Part shown: positions 53,618 to 62,075 of the stretch, piece after piece
Layout: each line of letters opens with the position of its first letter
How positions within the stretch are numbered: the stretch's first letter is position 1
Assembly (NCBI RefSeq): GCF_001029285.1
Contig: NZ_LDZY01000004.1
Coordinates: 62,001-126,000 of the forward strand
Origin: Desulfosporosinus acididurans
GTDB taxonomy: Bacteria; Bacillota; Desulfitobacteriia; Desulfitobacteriales; Desulfitobacteriaceae
DNA length: 64,000 nt
Direction of reading: 5' to 3'
Made by a program: the position numbers and the translations under genes
Notes under the pieces: generated by a model
What the model saw: only the letters and a program-made list of their open reading frames with translations
What the model was told of the DNA's origin: nothing
Databases searched by the model: none

Positions 53618-54766
53618 ATGATAGCTTTAGCGGGCGTTGAGTCGTGTAAGTTTATGGCAGAATTTATGGCTGATTTAATACCGGGCGGAATATTGTTCGG
53701 AGTTGTTGAACATGACACCTTTGTTTGGGTAAAATCCTCTGAGTCCTTTTCATTAGACATCTTTCAGGTTGGCAAGAGGTTAAATGAAGATACAACGACG
53801 ATGCAAGCAATACAGAATAAGAAGGTTCTAACGCAAAATATTCCCCGTACGGTTTATGGTTTGAGAGTAGTTATCGTCTCAATCCCTATCATCGATGATA
53901 AAGGAGACATCTGGGGTGCATTTACTATAGCATTTCCTAAGTTACACCCTGTAGCTGCCGCCTTTGGAGATTTTGCCCCTATTTTAGCCGAGATGTTCCC
54001 TGAAGGGGCTTATATATATATGTCAGACTTAACAAAGATTGCTTATGCACAGGCCTCCGATAAATTTGACATGCCGTCAATAGCCGTAGGCTATGACCTA
54101 AAGGAAACAGATATTGCTTATCGGGCGCTGCAAACAAAAAAGCCTATTATTGAAGAAATTGACGCTTCTAAATACGGGCAGCCATTAACTATTGCTAATT
54201 TTCCCTTGTATGATGATGAACATAAAAATCTCGTCGCCACTCTGGGAATTGTGACACCGAAAAAAACGGCAGTAACCCTGCGTGAAATGTCGATTAACTT
54301 AGAAAGCAGTCTTGAAGGTATAGCCGCCGCCATAGAGGAGCTTTCAGCATCTGCGACGGAAATACACACCAATGAAGGGAAACTTAATACGGATATTAAA
54401 GGGATAATAAATATTTCAGAAGAGATAAATGAGGTATCGGCTTTTATTAAAGAGATCGCTGATGAAACGAAAATGTTAGGATTGAATGCAGCTATCGAAG
54501 CAGCCAGAGCTGGAGATGCTGGCCGCGGTTTTGGTGTAGTTGCTGAGGAGATAAGAAAACTGTCTGCTCAATCAAAGAGCACAGTCCCCAGAATTAAACA
54601 ATTAACTGATACAATAAAGGGAAAAGTTGAAGAAGCGAGCCGAAAAAGCAATATCTCCTTAGACGCCAGTCAAGGGCAAGCGGCCGCCTCGGAAGAGATT
54701 TCTGCAAGTATCGAAGAAATTACTTCCATGTCTATGGAATTAAGCAATCTCGCCAAAAGTTTATAA
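53618..54766 (+). CDS. Soluble methyl-accepting receptor
   Basis: 382 residues with no membrane segment. The N-terminal ~215 residues hold two related sensor units ([20 protein letters not shown]..., [21 protein letters not shown]...), each followed by an [11 protein letters not shown] or [15 protein letters not shown] block, probably PAS/GAF-like. The signalling hairpin is short: ~90 residues around the tip [38 protein letters not shown], then SISLD... [11 protein letters not shown]. It probably works with the adjacent CheW as a cytosolic sensor. A truncated signalling domain is usual for the subfamily found next to stand-alone CheW in clostridia. ATG at 53618. Confidence 0.88.
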   Translation: MIALAGVESCKFMAEFMADLIPGGILFGVVEHDTFVWVKSSESFSLDIFQVGKRLNEDTTTMQAIQNKKVLTQNIPRTVYGLRVVIVSIPIIDDKGDIWGAFTIAFPKLHPVAAAFGDFAPILAEMFPEGAYIYMSDLTKIAYAQASDKFDMPSIAVGYDLKETDIAYRALQTKKPIIEEIDASKYGQPLTIANFPLYDDEHKNLVATLGIVTPKKTAVTLREMSINLESSLEGIAAAIEELSASATEIHTNEGKLNTDIKGIINISEEINEVSAFIKEIADETKMLGLNAAIEAARAGDAGRGFGVVAEEIRKLSAQSKSTVPRIKQLTDTIKGKVEEASRKSNISLDASQGQAAASEEISASIEEITSMSMELSNLAKSL

Positions 54767-54782
54767 TCATTTTCTGTTTGAG

Positions 54783-55313
54783 CTAATGCTTTAATTTCTG
54801 ACGGACCTGCTCAATTTTAGTAGTCGCTGAGACAAGGTCTTCTTTGCTGCTTTTTAATTGACACTTGCTCAGATCACCGGCACTACTCAAACTATCGTTG
54901 AGTTCAAATAGGGATGCCGTTAATAATCTGGACGCTTCGGTTAAATCAATGATCATTTGGCTGTTCTGGGATAATTGTTTTAGAGCATTACAATTCAGGT
55001 AATCATTGGCGGCAAGCTTATATAATTTATCTAATGAGGCTGTTATTTGCTTTTTACCCATTTCCTTTGAAGCAGTTATCTCTTGATATTGTTTTAAGAT
55101 GTCTACCAGAGAATTTTCTATTTCTGTGGGAGTCATAGAAGGATTGGCAATTGTCGGTACAGTATCTGAAAAATCCTGCCAGGCAGATACTCTTTGGTTG
55201 AACGCTAATTTCAGAGCAGCAATGGCAATAATGATTACAATAATCGTTATTCCCAGGCTGGTAAGTTTTCTCTGCTTGTTAGCAGAAGTTCTGATTAACC
55301 GCGGACGTTTCAC
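54783..55313 (-). CDS. Membrane-anchored helical protein of unknown function
   Basis: 176 residues, ATG at 55313 after AAAGGAGGG. A basic N-terminus (KRPRLIRTSANKQRKLTS) precedes one membrane segment (~19-41), then ~135 extracytoplasmic helical residues (SLVDILKQYQEITASKEMGK, LSQNSQMIIDLTEASRLLTA, SKEDLVSATTKIEQVRQKL). Two cysteines (Cys ~103 and ~150) could form a disulfide. I do not recognise a family. It is convergent with the receptor gene, 16 bases from its stop. Confidence 0.7.
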   Translation of the reverse strand: MKRPRLIRTSANKQRKLTSLGITIIVIIIAIAALKLAFNQRVSAWQDFSDTVPTIANPSMTPTEIENSLVDILKQYQEITASKEMGKKQITASLDKLYKLAANDYLNCNALKQLSQNSQMIIDLTEASRLLTASLFELNDSLSSAGDLSKCQLKSSKEDLVSATTKIEQVRQKLKH

Positions 55314-55421
55314 TGTTCACCCTCCTTTCCTAAAGACCATATCTGTTCTATCGTTGATATTTAGAAGCCGAGGACAGATAAGAAAAAACGGTCTCCATAT
55401 TCTGTAAAACATATGCTAAAA

Positions 55422-55453
55422 GTGAGTACCTAATTCAGGTCCTCGCTTTTTTT
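55422..55453 (+). terminator. Terminator-like hairpin upstream of merR
   Basis: GTGAGTACCT (55422-55431) pairs with AGGTCCTCGC (55437-55446) with one mismatch and one G-U, then TTTTTTT (55447-55453). No rightward gene precedes it directly, so it may end an unseen small RNA or read-through from outside the convergent pair. Confidence 0.55.
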
Positions 55454-55557
55454 GTGTAGCAATTACGGATTATAAAAGTTATGTTCAATGGATATTATAT
55501 AATATGCAAAAAAAGTATTTATTTGTAAGATTGTTGAGTTTTAAGGAGAGATGAACG

Positions 55558-55590
55558 TTGACGTTAATGTTATATTAGTGCTAATATAAT
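55558..55590 (+). promoter_or_regulatory. MerR-type promoter/operator for merR-cfa
   Basis: TTATATTAG (55570-55578), TG, CTAATATAA (55581-55589) is a perfect palindrome with 9-bp arms. It lies between TTGACG (55558-55563) and an overlapping TATAAT (55585-55590), a spacer of 21 bases. Over-long spacers with a central palindrome are the hallmark of MerR-controlled promoters, so autoregulation is likely. Confidence 0.6.
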
Positions 55591-55615
55591 CTTAGCAACA
55601 GTAAGGGAGGATATT

Positions 55616-56053
55616 GTGGATAACTATAAAATTGACCAAGTTGCTCTCCAAAGCGGCTTGACCAAACGAACAATCCGATATTATGAAGAGATAGGGATAT
55701 TACCGCCGCCTAAACGCAGTGAAGGAGGGACTAGGTACTATAATGAAGAGCACATAGAATTGCTTAAAAGAATTAAGTATACTAAAGACGCCTTAGGCTT
55801 ATCGCTGGAGGAACTACAGCATTTTATTGCGCTTAGCAATCTCATTGAGTCACAAAAAGTAAGCTTTAAACAAACTGCTGAGCGCAGAGAGCAAAGGGAA
55901 AAACTGTTGAGTATAATAGACACCTTAGATGAAGAACTTATCTTAATCGAACAGAAAATCTTAAAAATTGAACGGGTTAAAGAAGATTTAACCAATCTGA
56001 AGAAACGAGCTCAAGCGGTAATTGAGAAAATTAACTTAGAGGAAGTTAAATAA
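55616..56053 (+). CDS. MerR-family regulator
   Basis: 145 residues, GTG at 55616 after GGGAGG. N-terminal winged helix KIDQVALQSGLTKRTIRYYE, then EEIGILPPPKRSEGGTRYYNE and HIELLKRIKYTKDALGLSLEE, followed by a dimerising coiled coil. There is no cysteine-rich metal loop, so the signal is probably an organic compound or membrane state. It is 46 bases upstream of the cyclopropane synthase gene and same strand, and likely controls that operon through the palindrome at 55570. Confidence 0.92.
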   Translation: MDNYKIDQVALQSGLTKRTIRYYEEIGILPPPKRSEGGTRYYNEEHIELLKRIKYTKDALGLSLEELQHFIALSNLIESQKVSFKQTAERREQREKLLSIIDTLDEELILIEQKILKIERVKEDLTNLKKRAQAVIEKINLEEVK

Positions 56054-56098
56054 AGTATTACCTCTATGGTTTTATCAATTCCGAAGGAGGTAAATGGA

Positions 56099-57277
56099 AT
56101 GAGTATTGATAAAACGTTCTACAACAACGTCCTTAAAAATATGTTCGCTGATCCCTGCGAGGTTAAATATTGGGATGGGGACGTTAAAAAATATGGCGAA
56201 GGAGAGATTCAATTCCGAATTAATTTCAGTGTGCCCATACCTAAATCAGAAATTATCCGTGATCCTTCCCTGGCCTTCGGCGAAGGCTATATGCGTAAAA
56301 AAATAGATATCGATGGAGCTGTACAAAAAGTCATCGAGTCGATTTATAATAAGCAGAACAGCTTTCTGTATGATAAAAAACCTTATGTTAAATTCGCTAA
56401 GATGCTTTCCAATACCCTAAGGAAAAGTAAAGATGATGTTCAATATCATTATGATATTGGCAATGATTTTTATCGACTTTGGCTGGATGAGAGCATGACT
56501 TATTCTTGTGCTTATTTTGAATCACCGGAAGATAGTCTTTATCAGGCTCAAAAAAACAAAGTAAATCATATTCTGCGTAAACTTAATTTGCGGCCTGGAC
56601 AAACCTTATTAGATATTGGTTGTGGGTGGGGAGAATTAATCCTTACAGCTGCGAAGAACTATCAAGTTAAAGCTATGGGGGTAACTCTTAGTTCAGAACA
56701 ATACTCCCGAGTTTCGGAGAGAATTAAAGAAGAAGGATTAGAAGAGCTTGTTGAAGTTCAGCAAATCGATTTTCGGGAATTGAACGCAAGAACCTTTGAT
56801 CGAGTAGTAAGTGTAGGGATGATTGAGCACGTTGGCAGAGAAAATCTTGATGGGTATTTCTCCGCTGTAAAATCCTTTCTTAATGAAGGGGGAATATCCC
56901 TGCTGCATTGTATAACAGGCTATGATGAAGACTCAGGCACAAACAGCTGGATTGACAAATATATTTTTCCCGGAGGATATATTCCGGCAGTCAACGAACT
57001 CGTATCCCTAATTGTTGAAAATAAATTCTGTCTTATTGACCTCGAGAGTTTGCGCGAGCACTACACAAGGACTTTAGAACATTGGACCCGAAATTTTGAA
57101 AAGGCACTTCCGGAAATTCGAAAAATGAAAGACGATACCTTTATGCGCATGTGGCGTTTATATTTAAATTCTTGCGCTGCGTCATTTCATTGCGGCAACA
57201 TAGACGTTCATCAATTCCTTTTTACCAAAGGTGTAAACAATAATCTTCCTTTAACCAGAAAGTACATGTATCAATAA
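56099..57277 (+). CDS. cfa: Cyclopropane-fatty-acyl-phospholipid synthase
   Basis: 392 residues from ATG at 56099 (AAGGAGG nine bases upstream); an ATG at 56066 lies too close to the merR stop and lacks a ribosome site. It methylates unsaturated acyl chains of membrane lipids with AdoMet. An N-terminal lipid-binding region (~1-105) precedes the methyltransferase: HYDIGNDFYRLWLDESMTYS, LLDIGCGWGELILTAAK (AdoMet motif), GVTLSSEQY, VSVGMIEHVG, IFPGGYIP and ALPEIRKM. Membrane-modifying enzyme under MerR control suggests an envelope stress or growth phase response. Confidence 0.93.
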   Translation: MSIDKTFYNNVLKNMFADPCEVKYWDGDVKKYGEGEIQFRINFSVPIPKSEIIRDPSLAFGEGYMRKKIDIDGAVQKVIESIYNKQNSFLYDKKPYVKFAKMLSNTLRKSKDDVQYHYDIGNDFYRLWLDESMTYSCAYFESPEDSLYQAQKNKVNHILRKLNLRPGQTLLDIGCGWGELILTAAKNYQVKAMGVTLSSEQYSRVSERIKEEGLEELVEVQQIDFRELNARTFDRVVSVGMIEHVGRENLDGYFSAVKSFLNEGGISLLHCITGYDEDSGTNSWIDKYIFPGGYIPAVNELVSLIVENKFCLIDLESLREHYTRTLEHWTRNFEKALPEIRKMKDDTFMRMWRLYLNSCAASFHCGNIDVHQFLFTKGVNNNLPLTRKYMYQ

Positions 57278-57290
57278 TTTATAAAAGAAC

Positions 57291-57330
57291 AGTGAACTCG
57301 TTCAGCGAAAGCTGAACATCGAGGCAGAGC
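57291..57330 (+). repeat. Dispersed palindromic repeat, copy 8 (half element)
   Basis: AGTGAACTCG (57291-57300) then GTTCAGC-GAAA-GCTGAAC (57300-57317), whose loop is a GNRA tetraloop, then ATCGAGGCAGAGC. It matches the first half of the reverse complement of copy 6. The second hairpin is absent. It lies 13 bases after the cfa stop. Confidence 0.7.
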
Positions 57331-57352
57331 TATCGAAAGGAAATATGCACAG

Positions 57353-57402
57353 AAAAAAAGCCCGAGAGAAGATATTTTTTGATCTTCTTTCGGGCTTTTT
57401 TT
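57353..57402. terminator. Bidirectional terminator
   Basis: AAAAAAAGCCCGA (57353-57365) pairs with TCGGGCTTTTTTT (57390-57402), with inner GAAGAT/ATCTTC. Shared by the convergent cfa gene and the phospholipase-like gene. Confidence 0.88.
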
Positions 57403-57466
57403 CTTACCTTATCTGCAAAAATACTTAAAGAAATTACTATTGCTTCTTCATTTTGCTGCAGTTGCG

Positions 57467-58198
57467 TTATGACATAATTTTCACCAAGTTTTGCTGAGGG
57501 AAAATATCTGTAAATTTTTGGTACGCAAAATCTAAAAAGCCGGCAGTTGTGGCAATTGATAGAGGAATAAGGGTTTCTGCAGCTTTGGAATAGCTTTTAG
57601 TTGAACAGCCATTTTCAATTGATACTAGGGGATAAAGCTGCGCTGATAGCTTAGCGTTTTGCTTAATCCACTGTACTGGATGTGTAAAGGAAGAGTATAA
57701 ACCGGTTTTGGCAGGGAAGCTGTACCAGTTGCTCGCTGCCCATTTCTCAAATTCTAAGTGCCCATCAAAAACGACTCCTGTTGAATGATGGGGTACACAC
57801 ATATCTTGTACTAAGTGCAAGGCCGCTCCAAGATAGAACATTCCTTTGACCATTTCTTTAGAAAAGAGGGACATGGCTTTGTTGAAATAATATTGACACT
57901 CAGCGCTTGCATCTGGCCATTGGACGCGGTTTTGATCGCTGTTCCAATTATAATAATGACAAACATTTTTCCAGCCACGGTCTGCCCATAACAGGCCTTT
58001 TTTAAGATATGTATGATAGTCCTTGAAAAAGTTGGCTGCTCTGGACTTGTTGTCTTGTTCTAAGAGGCGGTAAGCTTGTTCTAAGCTATAGATGTGAGGA
58101 AGGCCCGGAGAATTAAGTAAATACTGCAAAGGTCCTACAGGGGCTAAGATCATTTTGGTCATTTTCCCCAGAGTGTATGTATATACACTGACGTTCAT
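57467..58198 (-). CDS. Zinc-dependent phospholipase C-like protein
   Basis: 243 residues, ATG at 58198. The zinc-site motif of bacterial phospholipase C/S1-P1 nuclease proteins is visible in GAALHLVQDMCVPHHS (HxxxDxxxPxH), with HLEFEKW further on and GLPHIYSLEQAY near the start as in clostridial relatives. The mature PLC N-terminal Trp ligand and a signal peptide are not seen, so either the protein is cytosolic or a divergent relative. Substrate would be phospholipid. It lies convergent to cfa. Confidence 0.75.
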   Translation of the reverse strand: MNVSVYTYTLGKMTKMILAPVGPLQYLLNSPGLPHIYSLEQAYRLLEQDNKSRAANFFKDYHTYLKKGLLWADRGWKNVCHYYNWNSDQNRVQWPDASAECQYYFNKAMSLFSKEMVKGMFYLGAALHLVQDMCVPHHSTGVVFDGHLEFEKWAASNWYSFPAKTGLYSSFTHPVQWIKQNAKLSAQLYPLVSIENGCSTKSYSKAAETLIPLSIATTAGFLDFAYQKFTDIFPQQNLVKIMS

Positions 58199-58531
58199 GA
58201 GTTTATCACCTCTTCATTTTAATCTTCCCAGAAAGGCTTTGCTGAGTTAACTCCTTTCAGATTCGAACTATCTTTAGCTTCAACCTTATTCTAAAGCATG
58301 AACGTAAAAGACGTATTGTCAATCTGTTAAAATAAAGTAAATATGCAAAAAGTACAATCATATTGCAATATGCTGCTTGCCATAAGGCATCAATAGAAGT
58401 TGATACCCCCCTGGAAGATAATCAGAATCAGAATCAGAATAAATATTGATCCTCGGAGATATTCTAGGATAATTAAGAGATTGAGATACAAGGTTTCAGG
58501 CATTAATAAATTATTAAAGGAGGCTGTCTAA

Positions 58532-58735
58532 ATGCCATTTATCAAACTTGAAGCCGGGAAAATTGATAAGGAGAAAAAAGAAAAACTAATTAATGAGTTT
58601 ACTAGAGTTGCCAGTGACATTCTTGGAATTTCAGAAGAAGCCTTTATAGTATTAATTAAAGAGAATGAGATGGATAATTGGGGTACAGGGGGTAAATTAC
58701 TTAGCAAAGTGTTAGCAGAAAGAGGAAACAAGTAG
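58532..58735 (+). CDS. 4-oxalocrotonate tautomerase-family protein
   Basis: 67 residues, ATG at 58532 after AAAGGAGG. The family begins with catalytic Pro2 after Met removal, here PFIKLEAGKIDKEKKEKLIN. The rest (EFTRVASDILGISEEAFIVL, NWGTGGKLLSKVLAERG) fits the DmpI/YwhB-type small subunit. It could tautomerise an alpha-keto acid intermediate; its substrate is not indicated by neighbours. The gap before it (58199-58531) has an AATCAG triplicate near 58420 and no gene. Confidence 0.88.
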   Translation: MPFIKLEAGKIDKEKKEKLINEFTRVASDILGISEEAFIVLIKENEMDNWGTGGKLLSKVLAERGNK

Positions 58736-58755
58736 ATAAGCAGTCCAACAAAAGG

Positions 58756-58784
58756 TTGCCAGAGCGGATAGGACGTTCTGGCAA
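58756..58784 (+). terminator. Hairpin after the tautomerase gene
   Basis: TTGCCAGA (58756-58763) pairs with TCTGGCAA (58777-58784). The T-tract is weak (TCGAAATTT). The next 150 bases are very AT-rich, without a gene. Confidence 0.55.
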
Positions 58785-58998
58785 TCGAAATTTAGCAGCC
58801 GTTTTCATTTTCTTGTAAATAATAAATTTAATAATAAAAAAACAATTTTTGAAGGATTTTCCTTTTTATTCTCGAAATAACATAACGATCAGTTATTTAC
58901 CTTTTTTTATATAACCCGCTATAAGACTTAGAGTGACTAGAAAATCAGATAGATATAAATATCAGATGATTATGAATTATCGGAGGATTTTAATATCT

Positions 58999-59838
58999 AT
59001 GGCTGCAACGTTTCGAACAATTAAAGATTGGGAAGTATTTGTTGATTTTAAAAAAGAGATAATTCAGCTTAGGGAAGAACGAGTTAATCTTCAATCAGAG
59101 GTTTTTTCGCTAAAAAAATCCCTAAAAAAAGAAATTGAGAATAGAGAATACCTAGAAGGTGAAATAGCAAAACTGGGGCGTTTAAATATTATAGGTCAGT
59201 TGGCGGCAGGTCTTGGACACGAAATTCGAAATCCTATGACAACTATTCGAGGGTTTCTTCAAATGTTACAAAGTAAAACGGATTTACTCGTCTTTCAAAA
59301 CTATTTTGAATTAATGATCGAGGAGTTGGATAGGGCCAATCTAATTATTACAAATTTCTTATCTCTTGCCAAAAATAAACCGACTGAAATTAAACGCGTG
59401 AATCTCAATAAGTTGCTGGAAAACCTATTTCCGTTATTAATTGCTGATGCTTATAGTCAAGATAAGAAGTGTATTTTTCAACCGGGTAAAATTAAGGAAA
59501 TTGATATTGATTCCAATGAAATTACACAACTAGTCTTAAACTTGGCCCGAAACGGTCTTGAAGCAATGCAGCCCAATGGCTGTCTTACGATTGAAACTTT
59601 TATGGAAGAAGATAGTGTTGTCCTTAGTGTAAAGGATGAAGGAAAAGGAATTGATGAAGAGAATCTAAAAAAGCTTGGCGATCCTTTTTTTACTACCAAA
59701 GAAAACGGAACCGGCTTGGGTCTGCCCATGTGCTTCACAATTGCCAATAGATATCATGCTCATATAGACGTTGATACTGGTCCAGACGGAACTACTTTTT
59801 TTGTTCGTTTTCCCAGACCTTGCGATGAGATTGAATAA
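58999..59838 (+). CDS. Cytosolic sensor histidine kinase (sporulation-kinase/NtrB-like core)
   Basis: 279 residues from ATG at 58999, 12 bases after CGGAGG; an in-frame GTG at 58933 would add 22. A coiled-coil N-terminus (~15-60) leads into HisKA with phospho-His in GLGHEIRNPMTTIRGFLQML, then HATPase with QLVLNLARNGLEAMQ, KDEGKGIDEENL, PFFTTKENGTGLGLPMC. The pattern resembles Kin-type sporulation kinases. There is no sensor domain of its own and no response regulator next to it, so it is probably an orphan acting on Spo0F/Spo0A or another partner. Confidence 0.9.
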   Translation: MAATFRTIKDWEVFVDFKKEIIQLREERVNLQSEVFSLKKSLKKEIENREYLEGEIAKLGRLNIIGQLAAGLGHEIRNPMTTIRGFLQMLQSKTDLLVFQNYFELMIEELDRANLIITNFLSLAKNKPTEIKRVNLNKLLENLFPLLIADAYSQDKKCIFQPGKIKEIDIDSNEITQLVLNLARNGLEAMQPNGCLTIETFMEEDSVVLSVKDEGKGIDEENLKKLGDPFFTTKENGTGLGLPMCFTIANRYHAHIDVDTGPDGTTFFVRFPRPCDEIE

Positions 59839-59856
59839 TTGCTTTCCTAAAAAATG

Positions 59857-59888
59857 AAAGGGGCTGTGTTTTCTCACAGCCCCTTTTT
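59857..59888. terminator. Bidirectional terminator, 12-bp stem
   Basis: AAAGGGGCTGTG (59857-59868) pairs with CACAGCCCCTTT (59875-59886), flanked by A- and T-rich tracts. Between the convergent kinase and hydrolase genes. Confidence 0.85.
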
Positions 59889-59906
59889 CAAGTGGGATTA
59901 CCGTTA

Positions 59907-61391
59907 CTAATTATACCTGCGCGCTCCTAAATAACGGGAAGCATAAAAACTGTCACTGAGACTGGAGACTTCAATACCACTGTTAGGGTTACTGGCATGA
60001 ATAAATCGTCCCCCCCCCATATAAATGCCTACGTGAGATGCACCACTAGTGTATGTAGTGAAAAACACTAAATCACCAGGCTGAAGGTCATTTTTGCTGA
60101 CAGAACGTCCTGAAGCAAATTGAGCATAGGAAGTACGCGGCAGGGATATTCCGGAATTAGCATAAACATATTTTGTAAAGCCCGAACAGTCGAAACCACT
60201 GCGAGTGGTTCCACCGAAGACATAGGGCGTACCCTGTAAGCTAAGAGCTCGACCCACAATGGAGGAATTATTACTGCTTCCTCTGGAAATACCATAAGCA
60301 ACCGTCACATTGCCAGGCCCTTTAGCAATGACTTGATTTACAGGATTTTGAGTGACTTTTTCAGCTAATACTTTTTTAGTTACGTCGATACCATTTTTGC
60401 GCACATAAGAATAAGTAACTAATTTTGCGCCATTACTTCCTTGGGTTTCAATTTTTGAATTGTCAAAGGCCAAACTCGGATCAATTTTCGTTACAACATC
60501 GTAGGGTATTGTTTCCGACCCTGAATAAGTTCCTTTACTAACAACGGTAAGATAAGGTGTGGAATCAACAAGCTTTATAGTTTCACCGGGTTTCAGCATG
60601 GTATTTTTAGTTGACCCCGGATTACCGGCTAATACATCATCGGTTAACATATCGTTTTTGCGGGCGATAAGCCACCAAGAATCATTAGGCTGAACGGTAT
60701 AGTTTTTCGTCGTTATCTTGCCACCCATCAATACCTTAAAAGCTTGATCAGCTGATTTTACTTGATCCGGTGAGACTTCAGCTTTTTCGACACTAACATT
60801 CTCAGCAAAACTTATTGATTCGATCTTATTTTCAGAACTGGGTTTTGCATAATAATCTTGGTATTTTTTAAGAACCTGATTCACGTCTTCTTTATTTGGC
60901 AAAACAGCGACAACAGATCCATTTGCTTTTAAGCTATAACCATCAAAATAACATGATATGTCATTTTTTAGTTTTTCTTCATTTAAAGAAGATTCCAGAT
61001 AGACAGCTGGACTAATTCTGACGTTCTCATAAGTTATAACGTCGTGAGTTTTGGCAACTACACCATAAGGTTTGCCTTCCTGTTGCAAAACTGTTTTTAC
61101 AAGGTTTTCAGCTGTCGCTGAATTTTTTGCCAGGCCAATCTGATGACCGTTAACAAGAACTGCTGCCGCAGAAGTCGTCGTTGTAAGGTTGTAGGTGACC
61201 CCACCTATTAAAATGAGAGAAATCGATAAGGTAACGATAATTTTTGGCGATTTCCAAGAAATCTTTTGTAACGTATTGCGCGAAAACTGTTGGATAACCA
61301 GTTTCCTTTGAGTCCAATCGAAATGTTTGATTCGGCTAAGTACTTCGCCTTGAATCTGAGACAGTTTACGAGACCATTGCATATTTTTCAC
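59907..61391 (-). CDS. Secreted/anchored cell-wall hydrolase: LysM-like, G5, NlpC/P60
   Basis: 494 residues, ATG at 61391. One membrane segment (~50-70) after a basic N-terminus. A ~150-residue region follows, then a LysM-like segment (NYTVQPNDSWWLIARKNDML, ~225-275), a G5 domain (~285-360, GTYSGSETIPYDVV, GSNGAKLVTYSYVR) and NlpC/P60 endopeptidase (~375-494). Catalytic Cys ~402 in GFDCSGFTKYVY and the His in SHVGIYMGGGRFIHAS are present. It cleaves peptide stems of peptidoglycan. The leader carries a c-di-AMP riboswitch, so wall remodelling is tied to c-di-AMP. Confidence 0.93.
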   Translation of the reverse strand: MKNMQWSRKLSQIQGEVLSRIKHFDWTQRKLVIQQFSRNTLQKISWKSPKIIVTLSISLILIGGVTYNLTTTTSAAAVLVNGHQIGLAKNSATAENLVKTVLQQEGKPYGVVAKTHDVITYENVRISPAVYLESSLNEEKLKNDISCYFDGYSLKANGSVVAVLPNKEDVNQVLKKYQDYYAKPSSENKIESISFAENVSVEKAEVSPDQVKSADQAFKVLMGGKITTKNYTVQPNDSWWLIARKNDMLTDDVLAGNPGSTKNTMLKPGETIKLVDSTPYLTVVSKGTYSGSETIPYDVVTKIDPSLAFDNSKIETQGSNGAKLVTYSYVRKNGIDVTKKVLAEKVTQNPVNQVIAKGPGNVTVAYGISRGSSNNSSIVGRALSLQGTPYVFGGTTRSGFDCSGFTKYVYANSGISLPRTSYAQFASGRSVSKNDLQPGDLVFFTTYTSGASHVGIYMGGGRFIHASNPNSGIEVSSLSDSFYASRYLGARRYN

Positions 61392-61394
61392 CTT

Positions 61395-61525
61395 TCACAA
61401 TTGCCTACGAGGTTAGTTGACGGATTCGGGCAGGAAGGTGTAAGCCCTTCGCGTATTATACGCGATTAACCCCATAAATAAAATCCCCCGTTCTAGACGA
61501 CTCTAGATTCGGCATTCCTTCTCCT
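61395..61525 (-). promoter_or_regulatory. Cyclic-di-AMP riboswitch (ydaO/yuaA type)
   Basis: Read leftward, the leader contains the conserved blocks of the ydaO aptamer in order: GCCGAATC, ACGGGGGA, GGGGTTAATCGCG, AGGGCTTACACCTTCCTGCC, CGAATCCGTCAACTAACCTC and CGTAGGC, then TTGTGAAAGGTG at the start of the gene. This class senses c-di-AMP and usually turns off wall hydrolase and potassium genes. The ribosome site AAAGGTG directly follows the aptamer, so control may be translational or by an overlapping stem. Confidence 0.92.
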
Positions 61526-61728
61526 TTCATTAAACATATCATTAATTATTCGACACTATATGCAAATGTCCTCTAAATTTATTTATGAAATACTTGTGAA
61601 GTTTTAAACTCACTCTAAAAAACTTGCTATTTCCCGTTTAAATGAGTGCAAACTCTAGGACTTAACGGGCATACTAACAGCAAAATAACTCTCAATATTT
61701 AGGGAACTTTAATAAGGGGGGGCGTGTT

Positions 61729-62034
61729 GTGTACAGACTTAATTCTATGCAGCAGAAAAAAGTCCTTGATTCTTTTCATAAAGTTGTGGACACGCGAAAT
61801 CCAGAACTAATCGGTGAGGACTTATTTAATCATTTAAACCTAAACTGTAATTTTTCTTCCCATTTTACTCTGGAAGGGTTTCGAGATGCTTATAGCGGCG
61901 ATCATTTTCAGGAGTTTTTAAATTACTTTGATCGCTGTTCTCCCCAAAGTCAATGGCTTAAAGCACCGGAAATTAGCCGAGAATTTGCAGAATTGAATCA
62001 GAAAATGGTTGATTACGGAAGTGATCATATCTAA
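61729..62034 (+). CDS. Hypothetical protein
   Basis: 101 residues from GTG at 61729, with GGGGGG seven to ten bases upstream. Mostly helical: NSMQQKKVLDSFHKVVDTRN, then FSSHFTLEGFRDAYSGDHFQ and FLNYFDRCSPQSQWLKAPE. No membrane segment and no family that I recognise. It is divergent from the c-di-AMP-controlled hydrolase and convergent with the NtrC-type regulator; shares a hairpin with the latter. Confidence 0.65.
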   Translation: MYRLNSMQQKKVLDSFHKVVDTRNPELIGEDLFNHLNLNCNFSSHFTLEGFRDAYSGDHFQEFLNYFDRCSPQSQWLKAPEISREFAELNQKMVDYGSDHI

Positions 62035-62048
62035 AATAAGTCGCGGAT

Positions 62049-62075
62049 AAGCCATTGGGAAAAGTCAATGGCTTT
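62049..62075. terminator. Shared terminator
   Basis: AAGCCATTG (62049-62057) pairs with CAATGGCTT (62067-62075). It overlaps the stop codon of the leftward regulator and follows the rightward gene by 15 bases. Confidence 0.65.
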
